A stretch of DNA of 64,000 nucleotides from SIG607 sp045533195 (GCA_045533195.1 JAZSHI010000007.1:1-64000), one strand, 5' to 3'; positions 25,371 through 33,726 are shown, counted from the first letter of the stretch. Program-made: numbers and translations. Notes: generated by a model not told the origin, from the letters alone.

Positions 25371-26318
25371 TTAATTACATTCTGCCTCAAGAGGACCTGC
25401 AAGGTCTTTAAGGAAGAAGAGCTTACCGGGGATGGTAGGAATGTATGTAGAAGTAATCCAAGGAGTCTTTTCGTGACGAAGTGTCATCCAAAGAGACATA
25501 CCCTGCCACTGCATACCTCTGCCGAGGGTACCGTCAGCACCGCCGATAGCATAGTCGGCCTTTAAGAATAGGCCGGGGCCGATTGTATTAGCTCTGCAAG
25601 GAACAAGAGGAGTTCTTGACTTAAAGCTGGTAAGAGCATTCTGTTCAACGGTTAAGGGGTGAATTTTAGCAGCAATTCTGTAGGGAGCAGCTTCCCACTC
25701 AGCAGCGCTATTATACTCACCGGCAAACTGAGGCTCCCAGAATGCAATGTGGCACATTCTGCCGATACCGTAAACAAGAACAAGCTTTGCGCCTTCTGCC
25801 TTTAAAGCATCAATCTTTGCAGGATAGGTAGGAAGATTATCCTTTGTAGCAAAGTTTCTTTGATTCTCGGGAACGGTAAGTTCGCCAAGAGGATTAAAGA
25901 GAGCCTGTTCCATAGCATATTTGAAAGAGCCTGTATTATCGCTGGGAAGGGTATTTCCGTCAGCATCAGCCCATTCGTCCATATTAAATGTATAAACGTG
26001 TTCGCAGGAAATTTTCCAAGCGTTGATGAAGTAAACAACCCACTTATACATACCCATAGGACCTACGGGAAGAATGAAAGCAATCTTTTCATTTCTTTCT
26101 TTTGCAAGTTTAATCTGCATTGCAATTTCGTGGCCCATATAAACTTCAAATTCACCTAAGTTGTCGCACTTAATGGGGTTGAAGTTATCGTTCCAATGAG
26201 CCTGATGCTCGGTAATGCTTTCGGGAGCACCGATAGCAGCATCAATTTTTTCGAAGTCCCATCCTGCAGGATAGAAGCCTTCAAGGGCAGAGCCTTTTAC
26301 TGTAGAATTAAAATCCAT
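25371..26318 (-). CDS. NagB-like (glucosamine-6-phosphate isomerase/deaminase superfamily) protein with altered active site
   Basis: 315 residues. Motifs align with NagB: NMDEW at 112-116 (Asp114 equals E. coli Asp72), GIGRMCHIAFWEP at 184-196 (His190 equals His143, Glu195 equals Glu148). Met188 and Cys189 stand where NagB has the catalytic Asp141 and Gly. The phosphate loop LPTGGTP is replaced by LPVGPMGMY. It is therefore a divergent member whose substrate or reaction may differ. Second gene of an operon after a PIG-L deacetylase, 43 bases downstream; suggests deacetylation followed by isomerisation or deamination of an amino sugar. Confidence 0.8.
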   Translation of the reverse strand: MDFNSTVKGSALEGFYPAGWDFEKIDAAIGAPESITEHQAHWNDNFNPIKCDNLGEFEVYMGHEIAMQIKLAKERNEKIAFILPVGPMGMYKWVVYFINAWKISCEHVYTFNMDEWADADGNTLPSDNTGSFKYAMEQALFNPLGELTVPENQRNFATKDNLPTYPAKIDALKAEGAKLVLVYGIGRMCHIAFWEPQFAGEYNSAAEWEAAPYRIAAKIHPLTVEQNALTSFKSRTPLVPCRANTIGPGLFLKADYAIGGADGTLGRGMQWQGMSLWMTLRHEKTPWITSTYIPTIPGKLFFLKDLAGPLEAECN

Positions 26319-26361
26319 TTCTTTTCTCTCCTATTCTTATTTTTAAATTTAATTTTTTTGA

Positions 26362-27066
26362 CTAAGGTAATAAACGCTTAGTAGTACCACGCAAACCTGC
26401 CATAAGTCTTCTATAGCCTTCAGCATATTTAACGCCGCACTGTGCACCGCGCATTTGGGAGTACATTCTGGTAGTTTCCAAAACATCGATACCGTCATGG
26501 TCTTTAAGCCATACAAGCTGACTTTCGTGACAAGCGAGCATTTCGAGTTTAGTGTCGATTTCATCGGTTATATCAACAAACTCATAAGGCTCACAGCTTA
26601 CGTAGTCAGAGTTGTCCATATAATAAACAGGTGTTACAGCACAAGCTTCGCCAAGGTCAGCTCTGTAGTGAGGAACACTTGCTGCAAAGGAAGCATCAAA
26701 AACAAGTCTTGATACTTCAACGTGGTCCATCATATAATCGTCGGGAGCGTGAGTGATAATAAAATCAGGCTTTGCATCACGGATAACCTTAACGAGTGCA
26801 TCATGCTGCTCTCTGTCCTTAGAGTTAACGTAAAGGTCACCGATGTTTAAGGTAACGGTTTTGAAGCCGCCGATATCACCCGATTTCTTTGCTTCGGCAA
26901 TACGGATTTTACCGAGTTCTTCAGGCTCGATAACAACGTGGCCCATATTTCCGTTTGCAACGTGACATACAGTTACGTTGTCTCCACGCTTTTTACAGCG
27001 AAGGAGTGTGCCTCCGCAATGAATTTCCATATCATCGGGATGGCATGAAATTGCTAATACGTTCAT
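26362..27066 (-). CDS. PIG-L/LmbE-family deacetylase
   Basis: 234 residues from ATG 27066, with a perfect AGGAGGTG seven bases upstream. Zinc motif SCHPDDMEIHCGG (His9, Asp12) and the third ligand in DDYMMDHVEVSR. PIG-L enzymes remove N-acyl groups from sugars such as GlcNAc-PI, mycothiol precursors or diacetylchitobiose. No signal peptide, so an imported or internal substrate is likely. It heads the operon with the NagB-like gene, under promoter P1, divergent from the AraC regulator. Confidence 0.88.
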   Translation of the reverse strand: MNVLAISCHPDDMEIHCGGTLLRCKKRGDNVTVCHVANGNMGHVVIEPEELGKIRIAEAKKSGDIGGFKTVTLNIGDLYVNSKDREQHDALVKVIRDAKPDFIITHAPDDYMMDHVEVSRLVFDASFAASVPHYRADLGEACAVTPVYYMDNSDYVSCEPYEFVDITDEIDTKLEMLACHESQLVWLKDHDGIDVLETTRMYSQMRGAQCGVKYAEGYRRLMAGLRGTTKRLLP

Positions 27067-27100
27067 AAAAAACACCTCCTGATACATTGACTTAATTATA

Positions 27101-27155
27101 ATTTTATGATAATATGGTTACAAAATCAATGCACTAATAACTGTTTTCTGTGCAC
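27101..27155 (-). promoter_or_regulatory. Promoter P1 with paired GTGCA boxes
   Basis: Minus strand reads GTGCAC, 15 bases, GTGCA, then TTGATT (27124-27129), 17 bases, TAAAAT (27101-27106). The proximal box abuts the -35 and the distal box (27150-27155) starts 21 bp upstream. P2 at 30020 has the same layout. This is a class II activator position, fitting an AraC-family protein. The distal box is also close to the start of the divergent araC-like gene. Confidence 0.75.
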
Positions 27156-27176
27156 TTTTGTAAAGGGGTTGTTTTT

Positions 27177-28061
27177 TTGGAGCCAAAATACGGTAAAAAT
27201 TCGATAAATTGCCTCATAAATGTCAAGCAAATTATGTCGATTCACTATTTTGAATTTAAGTCAACATATAACTTCTCAAGTGAAATTCATAACTATTGGG
27301 AACTTGTTTATATAGACAAGGGTACTGCTATTGCCACTTCCAATGACCGTACCACAAGACTATCACAAGGAGAAGCGATTTTCCATAAACCCGGCGAAAG
27401 TCACGCAATTGCCAGTGATCCCGAGGATCCGCCTACAGTATTTATAATCACCTTCTACTGTCCTTCTAAGGATATGCGTTTCTTTAATGACAGACATATG
27501 AACGTGCCTACACCGCTGAGAAAATATATAACCGAAATGATTGCCGACGGCGAGGAAGCCTATCATCTAGAGGACGACAGTCCTTACGAAACAGAACTAA
27601 GAAAACGCAGTGACGGTTTGTTTGGCAGCGAACAGCTATTAAAATTAAATCTTGAAATGTTTCTTTTAAAGCTTATTCGTTCTACCACCCTTCCTAAGAT
27701 TGATGATGATACCAAGAATTACGATAATCTTACTACCACAATTATTGATATTCTCACCAATAACGTTTACGGCAGAGTGACTGTTGAAGCCATAAGCAGA
27801 GAATTGGGCTTTTCACGAACCCATATTTCTTCGGTATTTAAAGAAAATTGCGGAAAGACAATCACCGAATATCTGACCGACCTTAAGATAAGCGAAGCAA
27901 AATATCTTATCAGAAAGGATATTTATACCATTTCTCAGATTTCCGATTTCCTTTGCTACGATAATCCCCATTACTTCTGTCGCGTTTTCAAAAAGGCTAC
28001 AAAAATGACGCCTAAACAGTACGGTGCCAGCGTATCGTATCCCGACAAACACACAAAATAG
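27177..28061 (+). CDS. AraC-family transcriptional regulator with cupin sensor
   Basis: 294 residues from a TTG at 27177, which has AAAGGGG at proper distance; a GTG at 27150 lies inside the operator. N-terminal cupin: HNYWELVYIDKG, LSQGEAIFHKPGESHAI. C-terminal double helix-turn-helix (~200-294): VEAISRELGFSRTHISSVFKE and ISQISDFLCYDNPHYFCRVFKK ending MTPKQYG. Cupin-AraC proteins commonly sense sugars. Divergent from the PIG-L gene; the recurring GTGCA boxes at P1, P2 and P3 are its probable targets. Confidence 0.9.
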   Translation: MEPKYGKNSINCLINVKQIMSIHYFEFKSTYNFSSEIHNYWELVYIDKGTAIATSNDRTTRLSQGEAIFHKPGESHAIASDPEDPPTVFIITFYCPSKDMRFFNDRHMNVPTPLRKYITEMIADGEEAYHLEDDSPYETELRKRSDGLFGSEQLLKLNLEMFLLKLIRSTTLPKIDDDTKNYDNLTTTIIDILTNNVYGRVTVEAISRELGFSRTHISSVFKENCGKTITEYLTDLKISEAKYLIRKDIYTISQISDFLCYDNPHYFCRVFKKATKMTPKQYGASVSYPDKHTK

Positions 28062-28068
28062 GCATAAT

Positions 28069-28112
28069 AAAAAAGAGACCGAACGGAGCGCTCCGAAAGG
28101 TCTCTTTTTTTA
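28069..28112. terminator. Bidirectional terminator between araC-like gene and aldolase gene
   Basis: AAAAGAGACC (28071-28080) pairs with GGTCTC (28099-28104) plus T-run; the centre holds a nested GGAGC-GCTCC palindrome. A and T runs on both sides fit the convergent genes. Confidence 0.85.
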
Positions 28113-28137
28113 GGATCTGGGATCTATGATATAGGGA

Positions 28138-28974
28138 TTATGCCTTGTTTTCCGAACCAAAGAGCTTCATCTTATTGATAACGCACTTCTTGATTTCTTC
28201 AACCTTCATATTGCGAATGTCAAGATAGCCTTTGTTTTCCTTAAGTCCTTCTTCCATAGCCTTTACACCTGCTACGCAAAGGTCGGTAAAGATGTTAACC
28301 TTAGCAATACCGTCTCTGATAGAGTTTCTGAAGTCATCATCACTAAGTCCTGAACCGCCGTGAAGAACGAGGGGAGTATCTAATGCGTTTCTGATAGCCT
28401 TAAGTCTTTCAAGGTCAAGCTTGGGCTTGGTCTTATATACGCCGTGAGCAGTACCTATAGCAACTGCAAGAGCATCAACGCCTGTATCCTTTACAAAAGC
28501 AACTGCCTCTTCGGGAGTGGTGTACATATCATCTTCAACACCGTCACCGTCAACAGCGTTACCTACGTGACCGATTTCGCCTTCAACGGAAGCGCCGAAG
28601 GAATGAGCAATCTTAACGATTTCTCTTGTTTCTTCAATGTTCTTATCGCTGTCGCCTAAAGAACCGTCAAACATAATGCTTGAAAAACCAAGCTTTAATG
28701 CTTCGATACATCTGTCAAAGGTAAGACCGTGGTCATAGTGAAGAACAACGGGAACCTTAGCGCGTTCAGCAAGAGCGCGAAGAGAAGGAGCGATAAGCTT
28801 TAACTCGCCGAAGGGCAAAAGAATTTCGGCAGTACCGATAACAACAGGAGAATTCATTTCCTCAGCAGCGGCAATAACAGCCTCAGCCATATCGGTATCG
28901 GTGGTGTTGAAAAGGCCTACAGCATAGTGGCCTTCCTGAGCTTTTTTAAGTACGTCATTTAAATTTACTATCAT
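28138..28974 (-). CDS. Class II ketose-bisphosphate aldolase (FbaA/KbaY/GatY type)
   Basis: 278 residues. Zinc-dependent aldolase motifs: HYDHG at 79-83, EGEIGHVG at 131-138, GTAHGVY at 174-180 and HGGSG at 205-209. The family splits fructose- or tagatose-1,6-bisphosphate (or related) into two triose phosphates. Four-base overlap with the PfkB kinase gene upstream implies the kinase makes the bisphosphate this enzyme cleaves. Fructose versus tagatose specificity cannot be set from motifs alone. Confidence 0.92.
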   Translation of the reverse strand: MIVNLNDVLKKAQEGHYAVGLFNTTDTDMAEAVIAAAEEMNSPVVIGTAEILLPFGELKLIAPSLRALAERAKVPVVLHYDHGLTFDRCIEALKLGFSSIMFDGSLGDSDKNIEETREIVKIAHSFGASVEGEIGHVGNAVDGDGVEDDMYTTPEEAVAFVKDTGVDALAVAIGTAHGVYKTKPKLDLERLKAIRNALDTPLVLHGGSGLSDDDFRNSIRDGIAKVNIFTDLCVAGVKAMEEGLKENKGYLDIRNMKVEEIKKCVINKMKLFGSENKA

Positions 28975-29996
28975 AACTTTATCTCTTTTCTGCCGAATTT
29001 GTCGGCTATTTTTTTAACTTCTTCATAGGGGCGCATACCGTCTATTGAGTTTTCGCTAAACAGATTACAAGCCGCAGCCGAAGAAGCAAATTCCAAAATT
29101 TCTTTGTCGGGAAGATTATAATAAAGACCGTATAGTGTTCCCGCACAGTAGGAGTCGCCTGCTCCCACACTTCCCTTAATAAGTTCACGAGGAATCTTAA
29201 GAGAAGGAACAGCAGTAAAGGCTTTTGTTTTTACGTCATAGGCAAAACCTGCTTCTTTACAATGAAGAACGATTTTTTCCTTTACACCGGCATCCGCCAT
29301 AAGCTCCATAGTCTTTTTAATATTTGCGCTGTTTATACTGCCGTCAGCATTATAAGGCTGAATATCAAAAAGAGTAGTACTTTCTATTTCGTTCATTATT
29401 GCATAATCGCAATATTTAAGAGCAGGAAGAATTGTTCCCTTATAGTCGGCGGTAGCATCGCTTACTACGTCAATACTGGTTTTAATTCCTCTGGCCTGAA
29501 CGTCCTTTAAGAAACGAGCCATTTTTGTACCGCAAACCTCATCCTTGGCGTCAAAGCCGTCAAGAAGAAGTATATAGCCTGCGTGAAGAATGTCACAGTC
29601 AAGAGCATCCAAATCAATATCCTCGGGAACAAATTGCGCATTTGCACCACGGGCATGGAAGAAGGTACGCTCACCACTCGGAAGGCTCATAACGTCACTA
29701 AAGGAGGTCGGTTTGTCTTCACTTACCAAAACACACGAAGCATCAATGTTAAATTCTCTGAATTTATCCATTATATAGCTTCCGCCTTCATCGTTACCAA
29801 TTTTGCCGATTGCCGAAAGAGGAATTTCGCTGTCAATTTTACGAAGATTAATAGCCGTATTGGGCACAGCGCCGCCTACAGCACGTTTAACGTCCGTTAT
29901 ATTGGCAAGAAGTCCGATTTCGGGATAACAGTCAACGGTTTTTACAACGTCGGTCAAGATATTACCCACAAAAGTAATGCCTTTTTTGTTTTTCAT
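28971..29996 (-). CDS. PfkB-family carbohydrate kinase
   Basis: 341 residues. N-terminal ribokinase signature region ITFVGNILTDVV and GGAVPNTAIN near 41-50. C-terminal signature GSVGAGDSYCAG at 275-286, with Asp281 the catalytic base. Candidate reaction: ATP-dependent phosphorylation of a ketose phosphate such as tagatose-6-P or fructose-6-P, feeding the overlapping class II aldolase. First gene of its operon under promoter P2, with ribosome site GAGGTGA. Ribokinase or fructokinase activity is also possible. Confidence 0.9.
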   Translation of the reverse strand: MKNKKGITFVGNILTDVVKTVDCYPEIGLLANITDVKRAVGGAVPNTAINLRKIDSEIPLSAIGKIGNDEGGSYIMDKFREFNIDASCVLVSEDKPTSFSDVMSLPSGERTFFHARGANAQFVPEDIDLDALDCDILHAGYILLLDGFDAKDEVCGTKMARFLKDVQARGIKTSIDVVSDATADYKGTILPALKYCDYAIMNEIESTTLFDIQPYNADGSINSANIKKTMELMADAGVKEKIVLHCKEAGFAYDVKTKAFTAVPSLKIPRELIKGSVGAGDSYCAGTLYGLYYNLPDKEILEFASSAAACNLFSENSIDGMRPYEEVKKIADKFGRKEIKL

Positions 29997-30019
29997 AAAA
30001 AATCACCTCTATTAAATCT

Positions 30020-30074
30020 ATTTTATCATTGCATAACATTCTTAACAATGCACAAATGTAAAGAATTAGTGCAC
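30020..30074 (-). promoter_or_regulatory. Promoter P2 of kinase-aldolase operon with paired GTGCA boxes
   Basis: Minus strand reads GTGCAC, 15 bases, GTGCA, then TTGTTA (30043-30048), 17 bases, TAAAAT (30020-30025). Same box spacing and same abutment to the -35 as P1. Confidence 0.75.
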
Positions 30075-30095
30075 ATTTTTAAAAAATATCTTATA

Positions 30096-30132
30096 TGCAT
30101 TGACAGTAGTTTTTAATTGTTGTAAAATGCAC
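30096..30132 (+). promoter_or_regulatory. Promoter P3 of the DUF4432 gene
   Basis: TGCA (30096-30099) abuts TTGACA (30100-30105), then 17 bases and TAAAAT (30123-30128), with another TGCAC at 30128-30132. The nearest distal GTGCAC (30069-30074) is shared with P2 but is 26-27 bp away instead of 21. The near-consensus -35 may make this promoter less dependent on an activator. Confidence 0.75.
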
Positions 30133-30166
30133 TTATATATTAACACATAAAAAGGAGAAAATCAAT

Positions 30167-31165
30167 ATGAATTATTACGTTGGACATCCCCTTCAGGTAA
30201 GAGGCGCAGAACAGTACGTTTTAAAGGGCGGCAAAGGTGAAGGGATGAACTTCCTCTATCTCAGAAACGGTATGGGGCTTGAAATATGGATAAGCGTAGA
30301 TCGTTGCGCAGATGTTGCACGTGTTTCATTTAACGGCAAAAATATGAGCTATACCTCCCCTTGCGGTCAGGTTGCTCCTGCTTTTTATGACAGAACAGGT
30401 CTCAACTTCTTAAAATCCTTTAATGCAGGTTTTTTTACCACCTGCGGTTTTGACGGCGCAGGCGGACCTTGTGTAGATGAAGGCGAAGAAGTTGGACTTC
30501 ACGGCAGAATAGGTAATACCCCCGCTATACTTGATGCAATCTTAGAAGAGGATAACGGACTTAAAGTTATTTTTACCGTAAAAGACCACGTTATTTTCGG
30601 CAGGAAGTTTACTCTTAAGCGCACATATATTGTTTCTTATACCGAAAACAGCTTTAGCGTAAATGATAGCGTAACCAACCTTGGTGACAATAGCGAACCC
30701 TTCTGCCTTTTGTACCATTGTAATATGGGTTATCCGCTTCTTAGCGAAAACAGTATCGTTCGTTTCCCCAATAATAAAATTTGGGCAAACGGCGAAGATG
30801 CAATAAAAAATATCAATACTGCTTTCAAAATGGAAAAGCCTCAGGCTAATTACGCTGAACGTTGCTATTTCTTTGATGCAAAAGAGAAAGACGGCAACGT
30901 AAACGTTGGTATATATAACCCCGATATAAATGCAGGTCTTATTATGACCTATGATAAAAAGGAACTTCCCTGCCTTACCGAATGGAAGATGATGGGCAAA
31001 TACGATTATGTATTAGGCATTGAACCCGGAAACGTAAACCCCTGTCCCAGAAACAAAATGAGAGAACAGGGTGTTCTTCCCTTCCTTGATAGTGAAGCAA
31101 CCTATACCAGCAAAATCACCTTCTCCTTTACCGAAAGCAAAGAAGCATTCGAAGGCAATTTCTAA
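30167..31165 (+). CDS. DUF4432 aldose-1-epimerase-like protein
   Basis: 332 residues with galactose-mutarotase-like beta-supersandwich features: GMGLEIWISVDRCADVARVSFNG, VGLHGRIGNTPA, YHCNMGYPLL and VLGIEPGN. DUF4432 proteins are often encoded with sugar-catabolism genes and are presumed to interconvert anomers or epimers. Conserved His in LHGR and YHCN and Glu in IEPGN fit the usual His/Glu active-site set. Divergent from the kinase-aldolase operon, with matching promoter architecture, so probably the same pathway. Confidence 0.85.
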   Translation: MNYYVGHPLQVRGAEQYVLKGGKGEGMNFLYLRNGMGLEIWISVDRCADVARVSFNGKNMSYTSPCGQVAPAFYDRTGLNFLKSFNAGFFTTCGFDGAGGPCVDEGEEVGLHGRIGNTPAILDAILEEDNGLKVIFTVKDHVIFGRKFTLKRTYIVSYTENSFSVNDSVTNLGDNSEPFCLLYHCNMGYPLLSENSIVRFPNNKIWANGEDAIKNINTAFKMEKPQANYAERCYFFDAKEKDGNVNVGIYNPDINAGLIMTYDKKELPCLTEWKMMGKYDYVLGIEPGNVNPCPRNKMREQGVLPFLDSEATYTSKITFSFTESKEAFEGNF

Positions 31166-31188
31166 AAAAGGCTTCTCTATTGCCTAAC

Positions 31189-31220
31189 AAAAACCACTGT
31201 GATTATTCACAGTGGTTTTT
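31189..31220. terminator. Bidirectional terminator
   Basis: Perfect 14-bp stem (31189-31202 with 31207-31220) with a four-base loop, T-runs both ways. The stop codon of the convergent glycosyltransferase gene (31203-31205) lies in the loop. Confidence 0.9.
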
Positions 31221-32084
31221 GTATTCCTTAATAAGTTTTTTAGAATGGATATTGCCCTTTATAATGGCAAAAAGTTTTTTAAGCTTTTGCTTTTCGAAAA
31301 AGACCTTCAGGATGAACCATCTGATATAGGTCCTTCTTTCCTGCTTTAAGTTCAAAAAGTCCTTATGCTTATAAATATAATATTTTATATTCCTTGCATA
31401 ATAGTAGGTGCGAAGGGGGGTATGGTTATAGGTATAAAAAGGCTTTTTGAGTTTTTCAATACCGAAAAGTTTTCCGAATATTACGAAAAATTTAACCTCT
31501 TTTGCTTTTCCCAGTCTATGATGAAGAATTGCTCTATTTACCCTTAATATCCTTTTGCCCGACTTTAAAATGCGAGTACAATAGTCGAAATCGACGCAAT
31601 CAATAAACATTCTTTCATCGAAGCCGCCTAAGTTTTGCCAGATTTTAAGATTTGTAAGACAGCCCGACGTAACGGGACGGTCAATTTCTTCGGTTAAAGG
31701 TAGATTTTGCGTTTGATCATTTTCAAAATCATCAATTACCCTTGGCGCGATAATACCAATATCCTCGGCTGTATAACGGCGCATTTCTTCCACCATATTT
31801 TTACCTATTACAGAGTCTTGGTCAAGGGTAACAATATAATCGAAGCCTTCTTTTAAAGCTAATTCGCAAAGCTGATTAAGCGCCTTTGCAATACCTTCGT
31901 TCTTATCATTTAATATAAACGATATTTTTAAGTCATCAGCAAAAAGGTTTTGGATTTTAGATATATCAGAACTGCCGTTATCTACCAGAAAAATATGCTC
32001 TACTTCACTTTTTATTGCCGCTATATTTTCTTTAAGTCTTTCGTTTTCGGGTTCAAAAAGAACAATTCCTGCACAAACTCTCAT
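31203..32084 (-). CDS. Glycosyltransferase family 2 (rhamnosyltransferase-like)
   Basis: 293 residues from ATG 32084, which follows GTGAGGAAAAA; the longer frame into 32144 overlaps the upstream ABC gene. GT-A features: VCAGIVLFEPE, FLVDNGSSD, GIAKALNQL, VTLDQDSV (DxD-like metal site), GGFDERMFIDCVDFDYC. Similar enzymes add rhamnose or other sugars during cell-wall or O-antigen-type polysaccharide assembly. Last gene after a Wzm/Wzt-type exporter, seven bases downstream. The rest of a biosynthetic cluster is not here. Confidence 0.87.
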   Translation of the reverse strand: MRVCAGIVLFEPENERLKENIAAIKSEVEHIFLVDNGSSDISKIQNLFADDLKISFILNDKNEGIAKALNQLCELALKEGFDYIVTLDQDSVIGKNMVEEMRRYTAEDIGIIAPRVIDDFENDQTQNLPLTEEIDRPVTSGCLTNLKIWQNLGGFDERMFIDCVDFDYCTRILKSGKRILRVNRAILHHRLGKAKEVKFFVIFGKLFGIEKLKKPFYTYNHTPLRTYYYARNIKYYIYKHKDFLNLKQERRTYIRWFILKVFFEKQKLKKLFAIIKGNIHSKKLIKEYKNHCE

Positions 32085-32091
32085 TTTTTCC

Positions 32092-32835
32092 TCACGAATT
32101 GGCAATGTTTTTATAAGCCTCGCAAACCTCACTTGTTTCGCCAAGCATTTTTAAATTGCCCTTTTCAATCCACATAACTCTGTCACAAAGACGTTCTATC
32201 TGTTCAATGGAATGAGAAACTATAACTATGGTAGTTCCGCCCGCCATAAGCTCGTTTATTCTTCTTTCGCATTTTTCTTGGAAAAGAAAGTCGCCCACAG
32301 AAAGAATTTCATCAACTATCAGTATATCGGGGGTTATAACCGTTGCAATAGCAAAAGCAATACGGGCTACCATACCGGACGAATAGTTCTTTATAGGCAT
32401 ATCAAGAAAATCGCGAAGCTCGGCAAAGTCAACTATCTGGTCGAAATGCTCATCAATATATTTTTTTGAATAACCAAGCACAGCTCCGTTAAGATAGATA
32501 TTTTCTCTTGCTGTAAGTTCACCGTCAAAACCGGCGCCAAGCTCAATTAAAGGAGCAATATTACCGTTAATGGTAATTTTTCCGCTGGTGGGCTTCAAAA
32601 TCCCCGAAATCATTTTAAGGGTGGTGCTTTTTCCCGAACCGTTAGTTCCTACAATACCGAAAACCTCACCCTTTTTGATTTTAAAGGAAACGTCGTTTAC
32701 CGCAATAAAATCCTTGAAGAAAAGCTGACGTTTTATAAGCTTTATAAAATATTCCTTTAGACTTTCAAGACGTTCAGAAGCCATATTAAAGTGCATCGAA
32801 ACATTTTGGGCTATAATTGAATATTCCTGTTCCAT
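32092..32835 (-). CDS. ABC transporter ATPase for surface polysaccharide export (Wzt/TagH/RfbE type)
   Basis: 247 residues: Walker A GTNGSGKST, signature YSSGM (variant of LSGGQ, typical of this subfamily), Walker B DILIVDEIL and H-loop VSHSIEQ. Starts with the Wzt-like region ISMHFNM...LKEYFIK. No C-terminal carbohydrate-binding extension, so it resembles TagH core or short Wzt forms that need no specific cap. It partners the permease 13 bases upstream. Confidence 0.93.
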   Translation of the reverse strand: MEQEYSIIAQNVSMHFNMASERLESLKEYFIKLIKRQLFFKDFIAVNDVSFKIKKGEVFGIVGTNGSGKSTTLKMISGILKPTSGKITINGNIAPLIELGAGFDGELTARENIYLNGAVLGYSKKYIDEHFDQIVDFAELRDFLDMPIKNYSSGMVARIAFAIATVITPDILIVDEILSVGDFLFQEKCERRINELMAGGTTIVIVSHSIEQIERLCDRVMWIEKGNLKMLGETSEVCEAYKNIANS

Positions 32836-32848
32836 TAGCCTTTCCTCC

Positions 32849-33661
32849 TTAAATATGAAGAATAAATTTATCCTGCTTTTTATTAAATACTAAAATGCCA
32901 AGCAGCATAAATAGGACAGCATAGCCTACACAAAGAATAATTGAAAGCATTTCGGGTGTTTTATGGAAAAGCACAAGGTCTCTGAAGGCAGTGATGTACT
33001 GGCACATAGGATTAAAGATAAATACCTTTTCAATTACCGCCATCCAAAAGGTTGCGTTTGCACCTTCTTTAATGCCGATATTTTCTAAAGTGTAAAATAC
33101 TGGGGTTAAATACATCCACGCTGTAAGAATGATGCCGTAAATATGAAGGGTATCACGGAAAAATACTGCAAGTACCGAAAGAATCAGACCAAGTCCCAAA
33201 CAGAAGAAATAAAATACCACTAAAAGAAGGGGCAAAAGCAGAATATGCCAACTTATGCCGATTTGCTCAATAAGTCCCACTATAAGCACCGCCACCATAG
33301 AAACGGCAAAGTTAACGAAAGCAAAGCTAACCTTTTGTATAGGGAAAATATATTTAGGAATATATACCTTTTTTATGAGAGATGCGCTTTGTAAAATAGA
33401 CTGCATTGAAGTATTTGTTGCTTCACTCAAAAAGTTGAACATAGTTTGTCCGATAATAACGTAAACAGGATAGGAGTAATTACCTAAATCAATGCGGAAT
33501 ACCACCTTAAATACAGTGGAAACAATAAGCATCATAAATAAAGGATTAAGTACACTCCACGCAATACCCAATACACTTCTGCGGTATTTGATTTTAAAAT
33601 CCTTTGTAATAAGATAAGAAAGCAAAAAACCGTGCTTTTTCATTTCTTTTATAAAGCCCAT
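32849..33661 (-). CDS. ABC-2 type polysaccharide export permease (Wzm/TagG type)
   Basis: 270 residues from ATG 33661 (GGGAGAAG upstream). A frame back to 33724 is rejected because it lies upstream of the promoter's start site. Six membrane helices and the family region FKIKYRRSVLGIAWSVLNPLFMM. Exports undecaprenyl-linked teichoic acid, rhamnan or O-antigen-like polymer with the ATPase downstream. First gene of a three-gene unit. Confidence 0.92.
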   Translation of the reverse strand: MGFIKEMKKHGFLLSYLITKDFKIKYRRSVLGIAWSVLNPLFMMLIVSTVFKVVFRIDLGNYSYPVYVIIGQTMFNFLSEATNTSMQSILQSASLIKKVYIPKYIFPIQKVSFAFVNFAVSMVAVLIVGLIEQIGISWHILLLPLLLVVFYFFCLGLGLILSVLAVFFRDTLHIYGIILTAWMYLTPVFYTLENIGIKEGANATFWMAVIEKVFIFNPMCQYITAFRDLVLFHKTPEMLSIILCVGYAVLFMLLGILVFNKKQDKFILHI

Positions 33662-33695
33662 ACTCTTCTCCCTATTATCAATATTGATATAAACA

Positions 33696-33724
33696 ATTAT
33701 ACCATAGCCAAATACATAAATCAA
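33696..33724 (-). promoter_or_regulatory. Promoter of the polysaccharide exporter operon
   Basis: Minus strand TTGATT (33719-33724), 17 bases, TATAAT (33696-33701). The start site would be near 33689. Confidence 0.8.
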
Positions 33725-33726
33725 TA

